This document shows positions 1-11,067 of a DNA stretch of 64,000 nucleotides, piece by piece (the first letter of the stretch is position 1; each line of letters starts with the position of its first letter). A model generated the notes under the pieces. The model did not search any database and was not told the DNA's origin. It worked only from the letters and a program-made list of their open reading frames with translations. The translations under genes and the position numbers were made by a program. Source of the DNA: Zestomonas carbonaria (lineage in GTDB: Bacteria; Pseudomonadota; Gammaproteobacteria; Pseudomonadales; Pseudomonadaceae); NCBI RefSeq assembly GCF_904061905.1, contig NZ_CAJFCI010000012.1, positions 1 to 64,000 of the forward strand, read 5' to 3'.

Positions 1-672
1 GCGCTGGGCCAGGACCTTGAGCTGCACGTTGGACTTGAATCGTGTGACGAAGCGGGCCTTCTGGGCATCCAGGCTCGCCCACCAGTTGAAGTCGTAATAG
101 CCCTTGTCGAACACGTAGGTGGCCTGTGGCTCGATACCCAGCGTCCGGCCTTCGTCGATGTCGTTGACGTTGGCTGCGCTGAAGCTGCAATGCACCGGCG
201 CCGCCGCCTGCTCGGCATACAGCACATGGACTTTCAGCCCCTGGGAGCGGGTTCGATTGGACAGCGTCCATTCGTCGAAGCCAGGGCCCTTGAGGGTGAT
301 CGTGGTGGAGTCCAGCAGGTACAGCAGTTCCTTCCCGTCACGGCGTAACTGCCGGCAGACGCCCGCCATCAGGTAGTGCGCGACCTGGGCGAAGACCTCG
401 GTATTACGGCGTTCGTTGGCGTCGGCCAGGGTGGAACGTCGGATCGGGCCCGTACCCAGGTGATAGTGCTGATGGGGATGGCTGTTGAAGCTGGTTTCAA
501 GCGCCCGCAGGCTGCTCACGCCGGCCAGTTGGGCATACACCATGGCGACCAGGTGATCCCAGCTGCCAAAGCGCTTGCTGTGCTTGTCGGCGCCGTGTTC
601 GGCGACCAGTCGATCGAAGACGTCGCGAGGCAGCGCTTTTAGTACATCGTGAAAACGGCTTATCCTGAACAT
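1..672 (-). CDS. IS4-family transposase, N-terminal part (cut by window edge)
   Basis: The minus-strand frame from the ATG at 672 stays open for 224 codons to base 1, so the C-terminus lies outside the window. The N-terminus resembles the DUF4372 region found in IS4-family transposases (MFRISRFHDVLKALPRDVF, then FGSWDHLVAMVYAQLAGVSS and RRSTLADANERR). It is followed by the start of the DDE catalytic domain: LLDSTTITL carries the first Asp and YVFDKGYYDFNWW the second Asp region. The catalytic Glu would lie beyond the edge. The visible part is intact, without frameshifts. It sits about 150 bp beyond the 3' end of the polyamine-binding protein gene and does not break it. Family assignment is firm; the exact IS name cannot be given. 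Confidence 0.88.
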   Translation of the reverse strand, partial: MFRISRFHDVLKALPRDVFDRLVAEHGADKHSKRFGSWDHLVAMVYAQLAGVSSLRALETSFNSHPHQHYHLGTGPIRRSTLADANERRNTEVFAQVAHYLMAGVCRQLRRDGKELLYLLDSTTITLKGPGFDEWTLSNRTRSQGLKVHVLYAEQAAAPVHCSFSAANVNDIDEGRTLGIEPQATYVFDKGYYDFNWWASLDAQKARFVTRFKSNVQLKVLAQR

Positions 673-737
673 CTTGCGGGGGCTGTGAGGTTGAGTTGGC
701 GCTCAACGGTTTAACCCGTGCCTTCAGCCCCCGCAAG
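673..737. repeat. Nested inverted repeat at the 5' end of the insertion sequence
   Basis: A perfect 13-bp inverted repeat (673-685 CTTGCGGGGGCTG; 725-737 CAGCCCCCGCAAG) surrounds a second stem (690-695 GTTGAG; 702-707 CTCAAC). It lies directly upstream of the transposase start on the minus strand. Several IS4-family elements protect the transposase ribosome binding site in such a structure when transcribed from outside, so this may do the same, or part of it may be the terminal repeat. The true IS end cannot be fixed without the other end. Confidence 0.6.
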
Positions 738-827
738 CCCTCCAGACGCCCCCTCGAAAATATTCCGGACAGTAGTGCGCGAATGCGGGGATCCAATCAG
801 GCAACCCATCGAATCGGCGCGAATGGG

Positions 828-1886
828 TCACTGCCCGTCGCGGAACCGGGTCCAGGTGGCGTCGCGGCTGGTGGCGAGTTTTTCCGGAAGGGGTTCGAGG
901 AGGAACAGGCGGCGCTTGGTTTCGCGGTCCGGGTAGAGGCCGGGGTGGGTTTTCAGGGTTTCGCCGAGGAACTCCCGCGCGTCGACGTTGGCGCTGGGAA
1001 ACAGGGTTTCGGCGCTGATCCGCGCGGCCACCTGCGGTTGCATCAGGTAGTCGATGAAGCGGTGGGCGAGGTCGGCGCGACGTGCGCTGCTGGGGATCAC
1101 TAGGTTGTCGATGAACAGGGTGGTGCCTTCCTCGGGGATGATGAAGCGCACCGGCTGGCCGGCGTCGGCGGCGGCCAGGGCATCGCCCATCCAGGCCAGC
1201 GCGAGGCACAGCTTGCCGTTCTTCAGGTCGTCGATGTAGCGCTCGCTGTCGATGTAGCGCAGGTGCGGGCGCAGCTCGGCGAGCGCCTGCCCGGCGCGCT
1301 GGATCTGCCGGGGCGCGGTGCGGGTCAGGTTATGGCCCTGGTAGTTGAGCAGCACGGCCATCACCTCGGCCTGGGCATCGAGGACGCTGATCCCGCAACT
1401 GGACAGGCGCGCGCTCTGCTCCGGATCGAACAGCAGGCTCCAGCTATCCGGCAGCGGACCGCCGAAGGCCGCCTGGGCCTGGGGCTCGTTGACCGCCAGG
1501 CCGACCGCGCCCCACAGGTAGGGCAGCGCGTAGCGGTTGCCGGAATCGTCGGCGGCCAGCTTGCTGAGCAGTTGCTTGTCGAGGTGGCTGCGGTTGGGCA
1601 GCAGGTTGGAGTCCAGCGGCTGCAGCCGGCCGGCGGCGATCAGCTCGGCGAGGTTGTCGTTGGAAGGTACCGCGACGTCGATGGCTTCGCCGCTGGCCAG
1701 CGCCGCCAGCAGCTCCTCGATGGTGCTGTAGGTGTGGTACTCGACCTGGATGCCGGTGTCTTTCTCGAAGTCGACGAGCACCTGCGGATCGATGTAGTCG
1801 TTCCAGTTGTAGACGCGGATGGTGTCCCCGGCCTGGGCCAGCAGGGGAGTCAGGACGAACAGCAATGAAGCCAGCAAGCGCGACAT
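828..1886 (-). CDS. Periplasmic polyamine-binding protein, PotF/SpuD family
   Basis: A 352-residue protein that begins with a Sec signal peptide (MSRLLASLLFVLTPLLAQA), followed by the polyamine-binding family motif RVYNWNDYI seen as HVYNWSDYI in SpuD and SpuE. The start at 1886 is chosen because upstream codons only add a non-signal extension. It should deliver a polyamine or related amine to an ABC permease. No permease or ATPase is adjacent, so it may share the SpuFGH transporter encoded about 8 kb away. It is clearly more diverged than SpuD and SpuE are from each other. At the position that separates SpuD (Phe) from SpuE (Trp) it has Phe (EGTTLFID), as in SpuD. It corresponds by position and similarity to the solitary binding protein before spuI in P. 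aeruginosa. Confidence 0.9.
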   Translation of the reverse strand: MSRLLASLLFVLTPLLAQAGDTIRVYNWNDYIDPQVLVDFEKDTGIQVEYHTYSTIEELLAALASGEAIDVAVPSNDNLAELIAAGRLQPLDSNLLPNRSHLDKQLLSKLAADDSGNRYALPYLWGAVGLAVNEPQAQAAFGGPLPDSWSLLFDPEQSARLSSCGISVLDAQAEVMAVLLNYQGHNLTRTAPRQIQRAGQALAELRPHLRYIDSERYIDDLKNGKLCLALAWMGDALAAADAGQPVRFIIPEEGTTLFIDNLVIPSSARRADLAHRFIDYLMQPQVAARISAETLFPSANVDAREFLGETLKTHPGLYPDRETKRRLFLLEPLPEKLATSRDATWTRFRDGQ

Positions 1887-2032
1887 ATCGACCTCGGTGC
1901 GAGCGGCCCGGGTCGGTCCGGGCCGCGACGGTGTGGGATAGGCGCCGGCCTTCACCGCGTGGGGCGGTGCGGGCAGACAGGGTGCTCGGCAGGTGAAAGG
2001 TGGAGGGCGGTGTTCTGCCGCCCTCGCGACCT

Positions 2033-2064
2033 AAAAAAACGCCGGCGGTGAGGCCGGCGTTTTT
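2033..2064. terminator. Bidirectional terminator between spuI and the binding protein gene
   Basis: The stem ACGCCGGC / GCCGGCGT with a short GGTGAG loop is flanked by seven A on one side and five T on the other, so it can terminate in either direction. Both neighbours are on the minus strand, so its main job is to end the spuI transcript and separate the binding protein gene from it. A second GC-rich stem lies just beyond at about 2003-2027. Confidence 0.85.
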
Positions 2065-2076
2065 CGGGGGCGGTGC

Positions 2077-3453
2077 TTATACGGTGTGCAGGTACCAGTT
2101 GTACTCCAGGTCGGAGATCGAGTGCTCGAATTCCGCCAGTTCGCTTTCCTTGCAGGCGACGAAGATATCGATGTACTTCGGATCGATATAGCGCGCCAGT
2201 ACCTCGTTGTCGTCCAGTTCGCGCAGGGCGTCGCGCAGGTTGTTCGGCAGGCTCTGCTCCAGTTGCTCGTAGGAGTTGCCTTCGATCGGCGGGCCCGGTT
2301 CGATCTTGTTGGTCAGGCCGTGGTGAATGCCGGCGAGGATCGCCGCCATCATCAGGTAGGGGTTGGCATCGGCACCGGCGACGCGGTGTTCGATGCGCAC
2401 CGCTTCCGGCGCGCCGGTCGGCACGCGCAGCGCCACGGTACGGTTGTCCAGGCCCCAGCTCGGCGCGTTGGGCACGTAGAACTGTGCGCCGAAGCGGCGG
2501 TAGGAGTTGACGTTCGGGCAGAGGAAGGCCATCGACGCCGGCATGGTTTCCAGCACGCCGCCGAGCGCGTGGCGCAGGGCTTCGTTCTGTTCCGGGTCTT
2601 CGCTGGCGAAGATATTGTTGCCGTCCTTGTCGACCAGCGAGATGTGCACGTGCAGGCCGTTGCCGGCCTGGCCCGGGTAGGGCTTGGCCATGAAGGTCGA
2701 ATCCATCTCGTGGTCGTAGGCGATGTTCTTCACCAGGCGCTTGAGCAGCACCGCATAGTCGCAGGCCTTGAGGGCATCGGCGACGTAGTGCAGGTTGACC
2801 TCGAACTGCGCCGGGGCGCTTTCCTTGACGATGGCGTCGGCAGGGATGCCCTGCTCCTTGGCGCCTTCGAGGATGTCCTGCAGGCAATCGGCATATTCGT
2901 CGAGGTCATCGATCAGATACACCTGGGTGGAGTGCGGACGCTTGCCGGAGATCGGTGAGCGCGGCGGCTGCGGCCGGCCGTTCACGTTTTCCTGGTCGAT
3001 CAGGTAGAACTCCAGCTCGAAAGCCGCACAGATGGTCAGGCCCAGTTCGTCGAACTTCTGCACTACCCGGCGCAGCACTTCGCGGGGGTCGGCGAAGAAC
3101 GGCTCGCCTTCCAGCTCGTGCATGGTCATCAGCAACTGCGCGGTGGGGCGCTTCTGCCATGGCTCGTTGCTCAGGGTATTGGGGATGGGGAAGCAGATGC
3201 GGTCGGCGTCGCCGATATCCAGGCCCAGGCCGGTGCTTTCCACCGTGGAGCCGTTGATATCGAGCGCGAAGAGCGAGGCGGGCAGGTTGATGCCTTTCTC
3301 GTACACCTTGTGGAGGCTGGTACGTTCGATGCGCTTGCCGCGCACGACGCCATTCATATCTGCAATCAGAAGGTCGACGAACAGGACCTCAGGATGTTCC
3401 TTAAGGAACGCGTTCGCTTCGTTAAGCTGAACGGCACGCGGGGGTACCGACAT
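2077..3453 (-). CDS. spuI: Glutamine synthetase-like gamma-glutamylpolyamine synthetase SpuI
   Basis: A 458-residue member of the glutamine synthetase superfamily (GlnA-like). These enzymes use ATP to join glutamate to an amine; the family members next to polyamine genes glutamylate putrescine, spermidine or similar amines in the cytoplasm. Visible family motifs are AAFELEFYLI (Glu metal-ligand region), NGLHVHISL, NVNSYRRF, NRTVALRVP and AGADANPYLMMAA. It is divergent from spuA across a 277-bp gap, and a second paralogue, spuB, lies downstream of spuA. Length is typical. The ATG at 3453 follows an A/T-rich leader. The name rests on synteny with the P. aeruginosa spu cluster. Substrate preference relative to SpuB cannot be read from the sequence. 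Confidence 0.9.
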   Translation of the reverse strand: MSVPPRAVQLNEANAFLKEHPEVLFVDLLIADMNGVVRGKRIERTSLHKVYEKGINLPASLFALDINGSTVESTGLGLDIGDADRICFPIPNTLSNEPWQKRPTAQLLMTMHELEGEPFFADPREVLRRVVQKFDELGLTICAAFELEFYLIDQENVNGRPQPPRSPISGKRPHSTQVYLIDDLDEYADCLQDILEGAKEQGIPADAIVKESAPAQFEVNLHYVADALKACDYAVLLKRLVKNIAYDHEMDSTFMAKPYPGQAGNGLHVHISLVDKDGNNIFASEDPEQNEALRHALGGVLETMPASMAFLCPNVNSYRRFGAQFYVPNAPSWGLDNRTVALRVPTGAPEAVRIEHRVAGADANPYLMMAAILAGIHHGLTNKIEPGPPIEGNSYEQLEQSLPNNLRDALRELDDNEVLARYIDPKYIDIFVACKESELAEFEHSISDLEYNWYLHTV

Positions 3454-3730
3454 GATGCAACACCTTTTTTGTTAAAAATATCAATCATTCGACTGACACA
3501 GCTTGAGTCAATCGCAAACGCCTTTGACTGTCAAGCGAGGGATATTTTGCCCCAAATCAGGGCCTTATCGCCAGTTTTGGGGCATTTCAGGGCATTGCGA
3601 GGCCCCGCGGAGCCATGCCCGGCGCGGGGTTCAGTGGGCGTGTGTGTGATTTTTTACGGACGTATTGTGTAAAAAAATGAACAAGGCTAAGCTCGGTCGA
3701 AACCCATAACAGCAATAAATCGGGTGTCCC
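3454..3730. promoter_or_regulatory. Divergent spuI / spuA promoter region with inverted repeat
   Basis: This 277-bp gap separates the divergent genes and must hold both promoters. It is noticeably richer in A+T than its surroundings (runs at 3467-3485 and 3650-3680). A 9-bp inverted repeat, TGCCCCAAA at 3548-3556 and TTTGGGGCA at 3576-3584, is a candidate operator. No convincing promoter hexamers could be placed for either gene, and the regulator is not identified here. Confidence 0.5.
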
Positions 3731-4483
3731 ATGGCTCGCCTGCCATTGATTGGCGTCAGCGCTTGTACCAAGCAGATCGGTTCGTACCCCTACCACATCG
3801 TCGGCGACAAATATGTGCGCGCGGTGGTGGAGGGCGCCGGAGGGTTGCCATTGGTGATCCCTGCCCTGGGCGAACTGCTCGACCAGGCGGCGTTGCTGGA
3901 CAGCCTCGACGGGCTGCTGTTCACCGGCTCGCCCTCCAATGTCGAGCCGCACCTTTACGGTGGCCCGGCCAGCGCGCCAGGCACCCTTCACGACCCGGAC
4001 CGCGACCGTACTACCCTGCCGCTGCTGCGCGCGGCGGTGGCCGCCGGCATCCCGGTGCTCGGCATCTGCCGCGGCTTCCAGGAGATGAACGTGGCGTTCG
4101 GCGGCAGCCTGCACCAGAAGGTGCACGAGGTCGGCCCCTTCATGGATCACCGCGAGCCGGAAAACGAGCCGCTGGAGGTCCAGTACGCTCCCAGCCATCC
4201 GCTGCAGGTGCAGCCGGGTGGCGTACTCGCCGGCCTCGGCTTGCCGCGCGAGATCCGCGTCAATTCCATACATGGCCAGGGCGTTGATCGTCTGGCGCCG
4301 GGCCTGCGTGTCGAGGCTCTGGCCCCTGACGGGCTGATCGAGGCGGTCTCGATCGAGGGAGCCGGGAGCTTTGCCCTCGGGGTGCAATGGCACCCGGAAT
4401 GGCAGGTACGTGCGAATCCCGATTATCTCGCCATCTTCCAGGCCTTTGGTGAGGCTTGCAGGAAGAGGGCGGGGCAACGCTGA
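3731..4483 (+). CDS. spuA: Gamma-glutamyl-amine hydrolase SpuA (peptidase C26, class I amidotransferase-like)
   Basis: A 250-residue class I glutamine amidotransferase-like hydrolase of the PuuD/peptidase C26 type. It would release GABA from gamma-glutamyl-GABA, the last deglutamylation step of the gamma-glutamylated putrescine route. The nucleophile elbow is GICRGFQEMN (Cys at about residue 114) and the catalytic His/Glu are in GVQWHPEWQ. It is the first gene of the plus-strand spu cluster, with spuB starting 42 bp downstream. Length and motifs are complete. Assignment is strong from motifs plus operon context. Confidence 0.93.
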   Translation: MARLPLIGVSACTKQIGSYPYHIVGDKYVRAVVEGAGGLPLVIPALGELLDQAALLDSLDGLLFTGSPSNVEPHLYGGPASAPGTLHDPDRDRTTLPLLRAAVAAGIPVLGICRGFQEMNVAFGGSLHQKVHEVGPFMDHREPENEPLEVQYAPSHPLQVQPGGVLAGLGLPREIRVNSIHGQGVDRLAPGLRVEALAPDGLIEAVSIEGAGSFALGVQWHPEWQVRANPDYLAIFQAFGEACRKRAGQR

Positions 4484-4525
4484 GCTCAGCTATAACAAAC
4501 TGCAGCTCTCAACCCTGAGGTCTCT

Positions 4526-5884
4526 ATGAGTACCAAGCTCGACCAGCTCACAAGCTGGCTGAAAGAACGCAAAATCACCGAAGTTGAATGCTTGATCAGC
4601 GATCTTACCGGCATCGCGCGCGGCAAGATCTCGCCGACCAACAAGTTCCTCGACGAAGGCGGCATGCGCCTGCCCGAAAGCGTGCTGCTGCAGACTGTCA
4701 CTGGCGACTACGTCGAGGACGACATCTATTACGACCTGCTGGACGAGGCGGACATCGACATGTTCTGCCGTCCCGATGCCGGCGCCGTGTTCGTGGTGCC
4801 CTGGGCGCTGGAACCGACCGCGATGGTGATCCACGACACCTTCGACAAGCAGGGCAACCCCATCGAGCTGTCGCCGCGCAACATTCTCAAGAAGGTCCTG
4901 AAGCTGTACGCCGACAAGGGCTGGCAGCCGATCGTCGCGCCGGAGATGGAGTTCTACCTGACCAAGCGGGTCGCCGACCCGGACTTCCCGCTGGAGGCGC
5001 CGATCGGCCGCTCCGGGCGCCCGGAGACCGGCCGCCAGAGCTTTTCCATCGACGCGGCCAACGAGTTCGACCCGCTGTTCGAGGACATGTACGACTGGTG
5101 CGAACTGCAAGGCCTGGACCTCGACACGCTGATCCACGAGGAAGGCCCGGCGCAGATGGAGATCAACTTCCGTCACGGCGAGGCACTGCACCTGGCCGAC
5201 CAGATCCTGGTGTTCAAGCGCACCATGCGCGAGGCGGCGCTCAAGCACGACGTGGCGGCGACCTTCATGGCCAAGCCGATCACCGACGAGCCGGGCAGCG
5301 CCATGCACATCCACCAGAGCGTGGTGGACATCAAGACTGGCAAGAACATCTTCTCCAATCCCGACGGCACCATGAGCGAGCTGTTCCTCCACCACATCGG
5401 CGGTCTGCAGAAGTACATCCCCGAACTGCTGCCGCTGTTCGCGCCGAACGTCAACTCGTTCCGCCGCTTCCTGCCCGACACCTCGGCGCCGGTGAACGTC
5501 GAATGGGGCGAGGAGAACCGTACCGTGGGGCTGCGCGTGCCGGAGGCCGGGCCGCAGAACCGCCGCGTCGAGAACCGCCTGGCCGGCGCCGACGCCAACC
5601 CCTACCTGGTGCTGGCCGCCACCCTGCTGTGCGGCTACATGGGCATGGTCGAGCAGGTCCGGCCCAGCGCGCCGGTCAAGGGGCGCGGCTACGAGCGCCG
5701 CAACCTGCGCCTGCCGGTGACCATCGAGAGCGCCCTGGAGCGGATGGAAGCCTGCAAGGATGCGGAAAAGTACCTGGGCGACAAATTCATTCGTGGCTAC
5801 GTCGCGGTGAAGCGCGCCGAGCACGAGAACTTCAAGCGGGTGATCAGCTCCTGGGAGCGTGAGTTCCTGCTGCTTTCCGTATGA
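4526..5884 (+). CDS. spuB: Gamma-glutamylputrescine synthetase-like enzyme SpuB
   Basis: A 452-residue GlnA-like ligase, paralogous to SpuI. Motifs are APEMEFYLT, GSAMHIHQSV, NVNSFRRF, NRTVGLRVP and AGADANPYLVLAAT. It should attach glutamate to putrescine or another polyamine using ATP, feeding the SpuC/SpuA branch. It starts 42 bp after spuA behind a good purine-rich site (CCTGAGGTCTCT). A GC-rich hairpin separates it from spuC, 51 bp downstream. Length and active-site motifs are normal. Confidence 0.92.
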   Translation: MSTKLDQLTSWLKERKITEVECLISDLTGIARGKISPTNKFLDEGGMRLPESVLLQTVTGDYVEDDIYYDLLDEADIDMFCRPDAGAVFVVPWALEPTAMVIHDTFDKQGNPIELSPRNILKKVLKLYADKGWQPIVAPEMEFYLTKRVADPDFPLEAPIGRSGRPETGRQSFSIDAANEFDPLFEDMYDWCELQGLDLDTLIHEEGPAQMEINFRHGEALHLADQILVFKRTMREAALKHDVAATFMAKPITDEPGSAMHIHQSVVDIKTGKNIFSNPDGTMSELFLHHIGGLQKYIPELLPLFAPNVNSFRRFLPDTSAPVNVEWGEENRTVGLRVPEAGPQNRRVENRLAGADANPYLVLAATLLCGYMGMVEQVRPSAPVKGRGYERRNLRLPVTIESALERMEACKDAEKYLGDKFIRGYVAVKRAEHENFKRVISSWEREFLLLSV

Positions 5885-5890
5885 ACGAGG

Positions 5891-5914
5891 GCCGGGGACC
5901 CACCTGTCCCCGGC
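5891..5914 (+). other. Intercistronic hairpin between spuB and spuC
   Basis: GCCGGGGA at 5891-5898 pairs perfectly with TCCCCGGC at 5907-5914 over an 8-nt loop, and no T-run follows. It sits between the spuB stop and the spuC ribosome binding site (AGGTGAAG). It may stabilise the upstream transcript or pause RNA polymerase without full termination. Confidence 0.6.
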
Positions 5915-5935
5915 CGGCAACTTCGAGGTGAAGTA

Positions 5936-7309
5936 ATGACCAATCAGATCAACAACCCGCAAACCCGCCAGTGGCAGGAGATGAGCCAGCGTCACCACCT
6001 GGCGCCGTTCTCCGACTACAAGCAACTGCACGAGAAGGGTCCGCGGATCATCACCAGGGCCGAAGGCGTGCACCTGTGGGACAGCGAGGGCAACGAGATC
6101 CTCGACGGCATGGCCGGCCTGTGGTGCATCGCCGTCGGCTACGGCCGCGAGGAGCTGGTCGAGGCGGCCAGCCGGCAGATGCGCGAGCTGCCGTTCTACA
6201 ACACCTTCTTCCAGACCGCCCACCCGCCGGTGCTGGAACTGGCCAAGGCGATCTCCGAGATCACCCCGCCGGGCCTGAACCACGTGTTCTTCACCGGCTC
6301 CGGCTCGGAAGGCAACGACACCATGCTGCGCCTGGTCCGCCACTACTGGGCGTGCAAGGGCCAGCCGAACAAGAAGGTGATCATCGGCCGGGTCAACGGC
6401 TACCACGGTTCCACCGTGGCCGGCGCCAGCCTGGGCGGCATGAAGTTCATGCACGAGCAGGGCGACCTGCCGATCCCGGGCATCGTGCACATCCCGCAGC
6501 CGTACTGGTTCGGCGAGGGCGGCGACATGAGCCCCGAGGAGTTCGGCATCTGGGCCGCCGACCAACTGGAGAAGAAGATCCTCGAAGTCGGCGAGGACAA
6601 CGTCGCCGCCTTCATCGCCGAGCCGATCCAGGGCGCCGGCGGCGTGATCATCCCGCCGGAGAGCTACTGGCCGCGCATCCGCGAGATCCTCGCCAAGTAC
6701 GACATCCTGTTCGTCGCCGACGAGGTGATCTGCGGCTTCGGGCGCACCGGCGAGTGGTTCGGCAGCGACTACTACGGCAACAGCCCGGACCTGATGACCA
6801 TCGCCAAGGGCCTGACCTCCGGCTACGTGCCGATGGGCGGCCTGGTGGTCAGCGACAAGGTCTTCGAGGTGATCAACGAGTGCGGCGACTTCAACCACGG
6901 CTTCACCTATTCCGGTCACCCTGTGGCCGCCGCGGTGGCCCTGGAGAACATCCGCATCCTGCGCGAAGAGAAGATCATCGAGAAGGTGAAGGCGGAAACG
7001 GCACCGTATTTGCAACAGCGTTTGCGTGAGCTGGCCGACCATCCGCTGGTGGGCGAGGTTCGCGGCGTCGGCATGCTCGGTGCAATCGAACTGGTGAAGG
7101 ACAAGCAGACCCGCGAGCGTTACCCGGAAGAGCTGGCCGTGGGCATGATCTGCCGCGGTCACTGCTTCGCCAACGGGCTGGTCATGCGGGCGGTGGGCGA
7201 CACCATGATCATCGCGCCGCCGCTGGTGATCAGCCGCGACGAGATCGACGAACTGGTCAGCAAGGCGCGCCTGAGTCTCGACCTCACGCTGAGGGACGTC
7301 CAGGCCTGA
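5936..7309 (+). CDS. spuC: Putrescine--pyruvate aminotransferase SpuC
   Basis: A 457-residue class III, PLP-dependent aminotransferase. It transfers the terminal amino group of putrescine to pyruvate, giving 4-aminobutanal and alanine, in the cytoplasm. Family motifs include the cofactor phosphate site [10 protein letters not shown], the Asp of [16 protein letters not shown] that contacts the PLP ring nitrogen, and the Schiff-base lysine in [11 protein letters not shown]. Start ATG is preceded by GAGGTGAAGTA. It is followed by a 150-bp gap before spuD, larger than other gaps in the cluster. Confidence 0.94.
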   Translation: MTNQINNPQTRQWQEMSQRHHLAPFSDYKQLHEKGPRIITRAEGVHLWDSEGNEILDGMAGLWCIAVGYGREELVEAASRQMRELPFYNTFFQTAHPPVLELAKAISEITPPGLNHVFFTGSGSEGNDTMLRLVRHYWACKGQPNKKVIIGRVNGYHGSTVAGASLGGMKFMHEQGDLPIPGIVHIPQPYWFGEGGDMSPEEFGIWAADQLEKKILEVGEDNVAAFIAEPIQGAGGVIIPPESYWPRIREILAKYDILFVADEVICGFGRTGEWFGSDYYGNSPDLMTIAKGLTSGYVPMGGLVVSDKVFEVINECGDFNHGFTYSGHPVAAAVALENIRILREEKIIEKVKAETAPYLQQRLRELADHPLVGEVRGVGMLGAIELVKDKQTRERYPEELAVGMICRGHCFANGLVMRAVGDTMIIAPPLVISRDEIDELVSKARLSLDLTLRDVQA

Positions 7310-7315
7310 GGAGAC

Positions 7316-9857
<2,542 letters not shown>

Positions 9858-9880
9858 TCCGCTTTTAGTTATCCAAGCAA

Positions 9881-9901
9881 GCCCGGCCCTTGCGGCCGGG
9901 C
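9881..9901 (+). other. Hairpin between spuE and spuF
   Basis: GCCCGGCC at 9881-9888 pairs with GGCCGGGC at 9894-9901 with a 5-nt loop, 24 nt after the spuE stop. No T-run follows (CTCACTGAG), so it would reduce or process rather than end the transcript. It lies exactly where a high level of binding protein would give way to a low level of membrane transporter. Confidence 0.6.
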
Positions 9902-9924
9902 CTCACTGAGTTGGGAGTTGTGGT

Positions 9925-11067
9925 ATGGCGATAGCCTCCGGTGCCTACAAGAAAGCCCTCGAGGGTAGCCAGCAACCGAAAGAGGTGCTGGTGAAGATCG
10001 ACCGGGTCAGTAAACAGTTCGACGAAACCCTGGCGGTCGACAACGTTTCGCTGAACATCAACAAGGGCGAGATCTTCGCCCTGCTCGGCGGCTCCGGTTC
10101 GGGCAAGTCGACCCTGCTGCGCATGCTCGCCGGCTTCGAGCGGCCGACCGAAGGCCGCATCTTCCTCGATGGCGTGGACATCACCGACATGCCGCCCTAC
10201 GAGCGGCCGATCAACATGATGTTCCAGTCCTACGCACTGTTCCCGCACATGAGCGTGGCCGACAACATCGCCTTCGGCCTCAAGCAGGACCGCCTGTCCA
10301 AGGCGGAGATCGACGCGCGCGTCAACGAGATGCTCAAGCTGGTGCACATGACCCAGTACGCCAGGCGCAAGCCGCACCAGCTCTCCGGCGGCCAGCGCCA
10401 GCGCGTGGCCCTGGCCCGCTCGCTGGCCAAGAGTCCCAAGCTGCTGCTGCTCGACGAGCCGATGGGCGCGCTGGACAAGAAACTGCGCTCGCAGATGCAG
10501 CTCGAACTGGTGGAGATCATCGAACGGGTCGGCGTGACCTGCGTGATGGTGACCCACGACCAGGAAGAGGCCATGACCATGGCCCAGCGCATCGCCATCA
10601 TGCACCTCGGCTGCATCGAGCAGATCGGCAGCCCGGTGGACATCTACGAGACGCCGATCAGCCGCCTGGTCTGTGAATTCATCGGCAACGTCAACCTGTT
10701 CGAAGGGCAGATCGTCGAGGACGCCGAAGGCCACGCGCTGATCGAATGCCCGGTGCTGGAGCGCAACATCTACGTCGGCCACGGCGTGACCACCTCGGCG
10801 GAAGACAAGAGCATCACCTACGCCATCCGCCCGGAGAAACTGCTGGTCACCACCGAGCAGCCGACCTGCGAGTACAACTGGTCGCGTGGCAAGGTGCACG
10901 ACATCGCCTATCTCGGCGGCCACTCGGTGTTCTACGTGGAGCTGCCGAGCGGCGCCATCGTCCAGTCCTTCGTCGCCAACGCCGAGCGCCGTGGCACGCG
11001 GCCGACCTGGAACGACGAGGTGTTCGTCTGGTGGGAAGACGACAGCGGGGTCGCGTTGCGCTCATGA
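9925..11067 (+). CDS. spuF: Polyamine ABC transporter ATPase SpuF
   Basis: A 380-residue ATPase of the PotA/PotG type that powers polyamine import at the inner membrane. Walker A is GGSGSGKST (about residue 55), the signature is LSGGQRQRVALAR, Walker B is LLLLDEP, followed by a switch His in VTHDQEE. The C-terminal third, from about residue 250, is the TOBE-type regulatory domain (ITYAIRPEKLLV). The stop codon overlaps the spuG start (ATGA), indicating translational coupling. Confidence 0.94.
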   Translation: MAIASGAYKKALEGSQQPKEVLVKIDRVSKQFDETLAVDNVSLNINKGEIFALLGGSGSGKSTLLRMLAGFERPTEGRIFLDGVDITDMPPYERPINMMFQSYALFPHMSVADNIAFGLKQDRLSKAEIDARVNEMLKLVHMTQYARRKPHQLSGGQRQRVALARSLAKSPKLLLLDEPMGALDKKLRSQMQLELVEIIERVGVTCVMVTHDQEEAMTMAQRIAIMHLGCIEQIGSPVDIYETPISRLVCEFIGNVNLFEGQIVEDAEGHALIECPVLERNIYVGHGVTTSAEDKSITYAIRPEKLLVTTEQPTCEYNWSRGKVHDIAYLGGHSVFYVELPSGAIVQSFVANAERRGTRPTWNDEVFVWWEDDSGVALRS

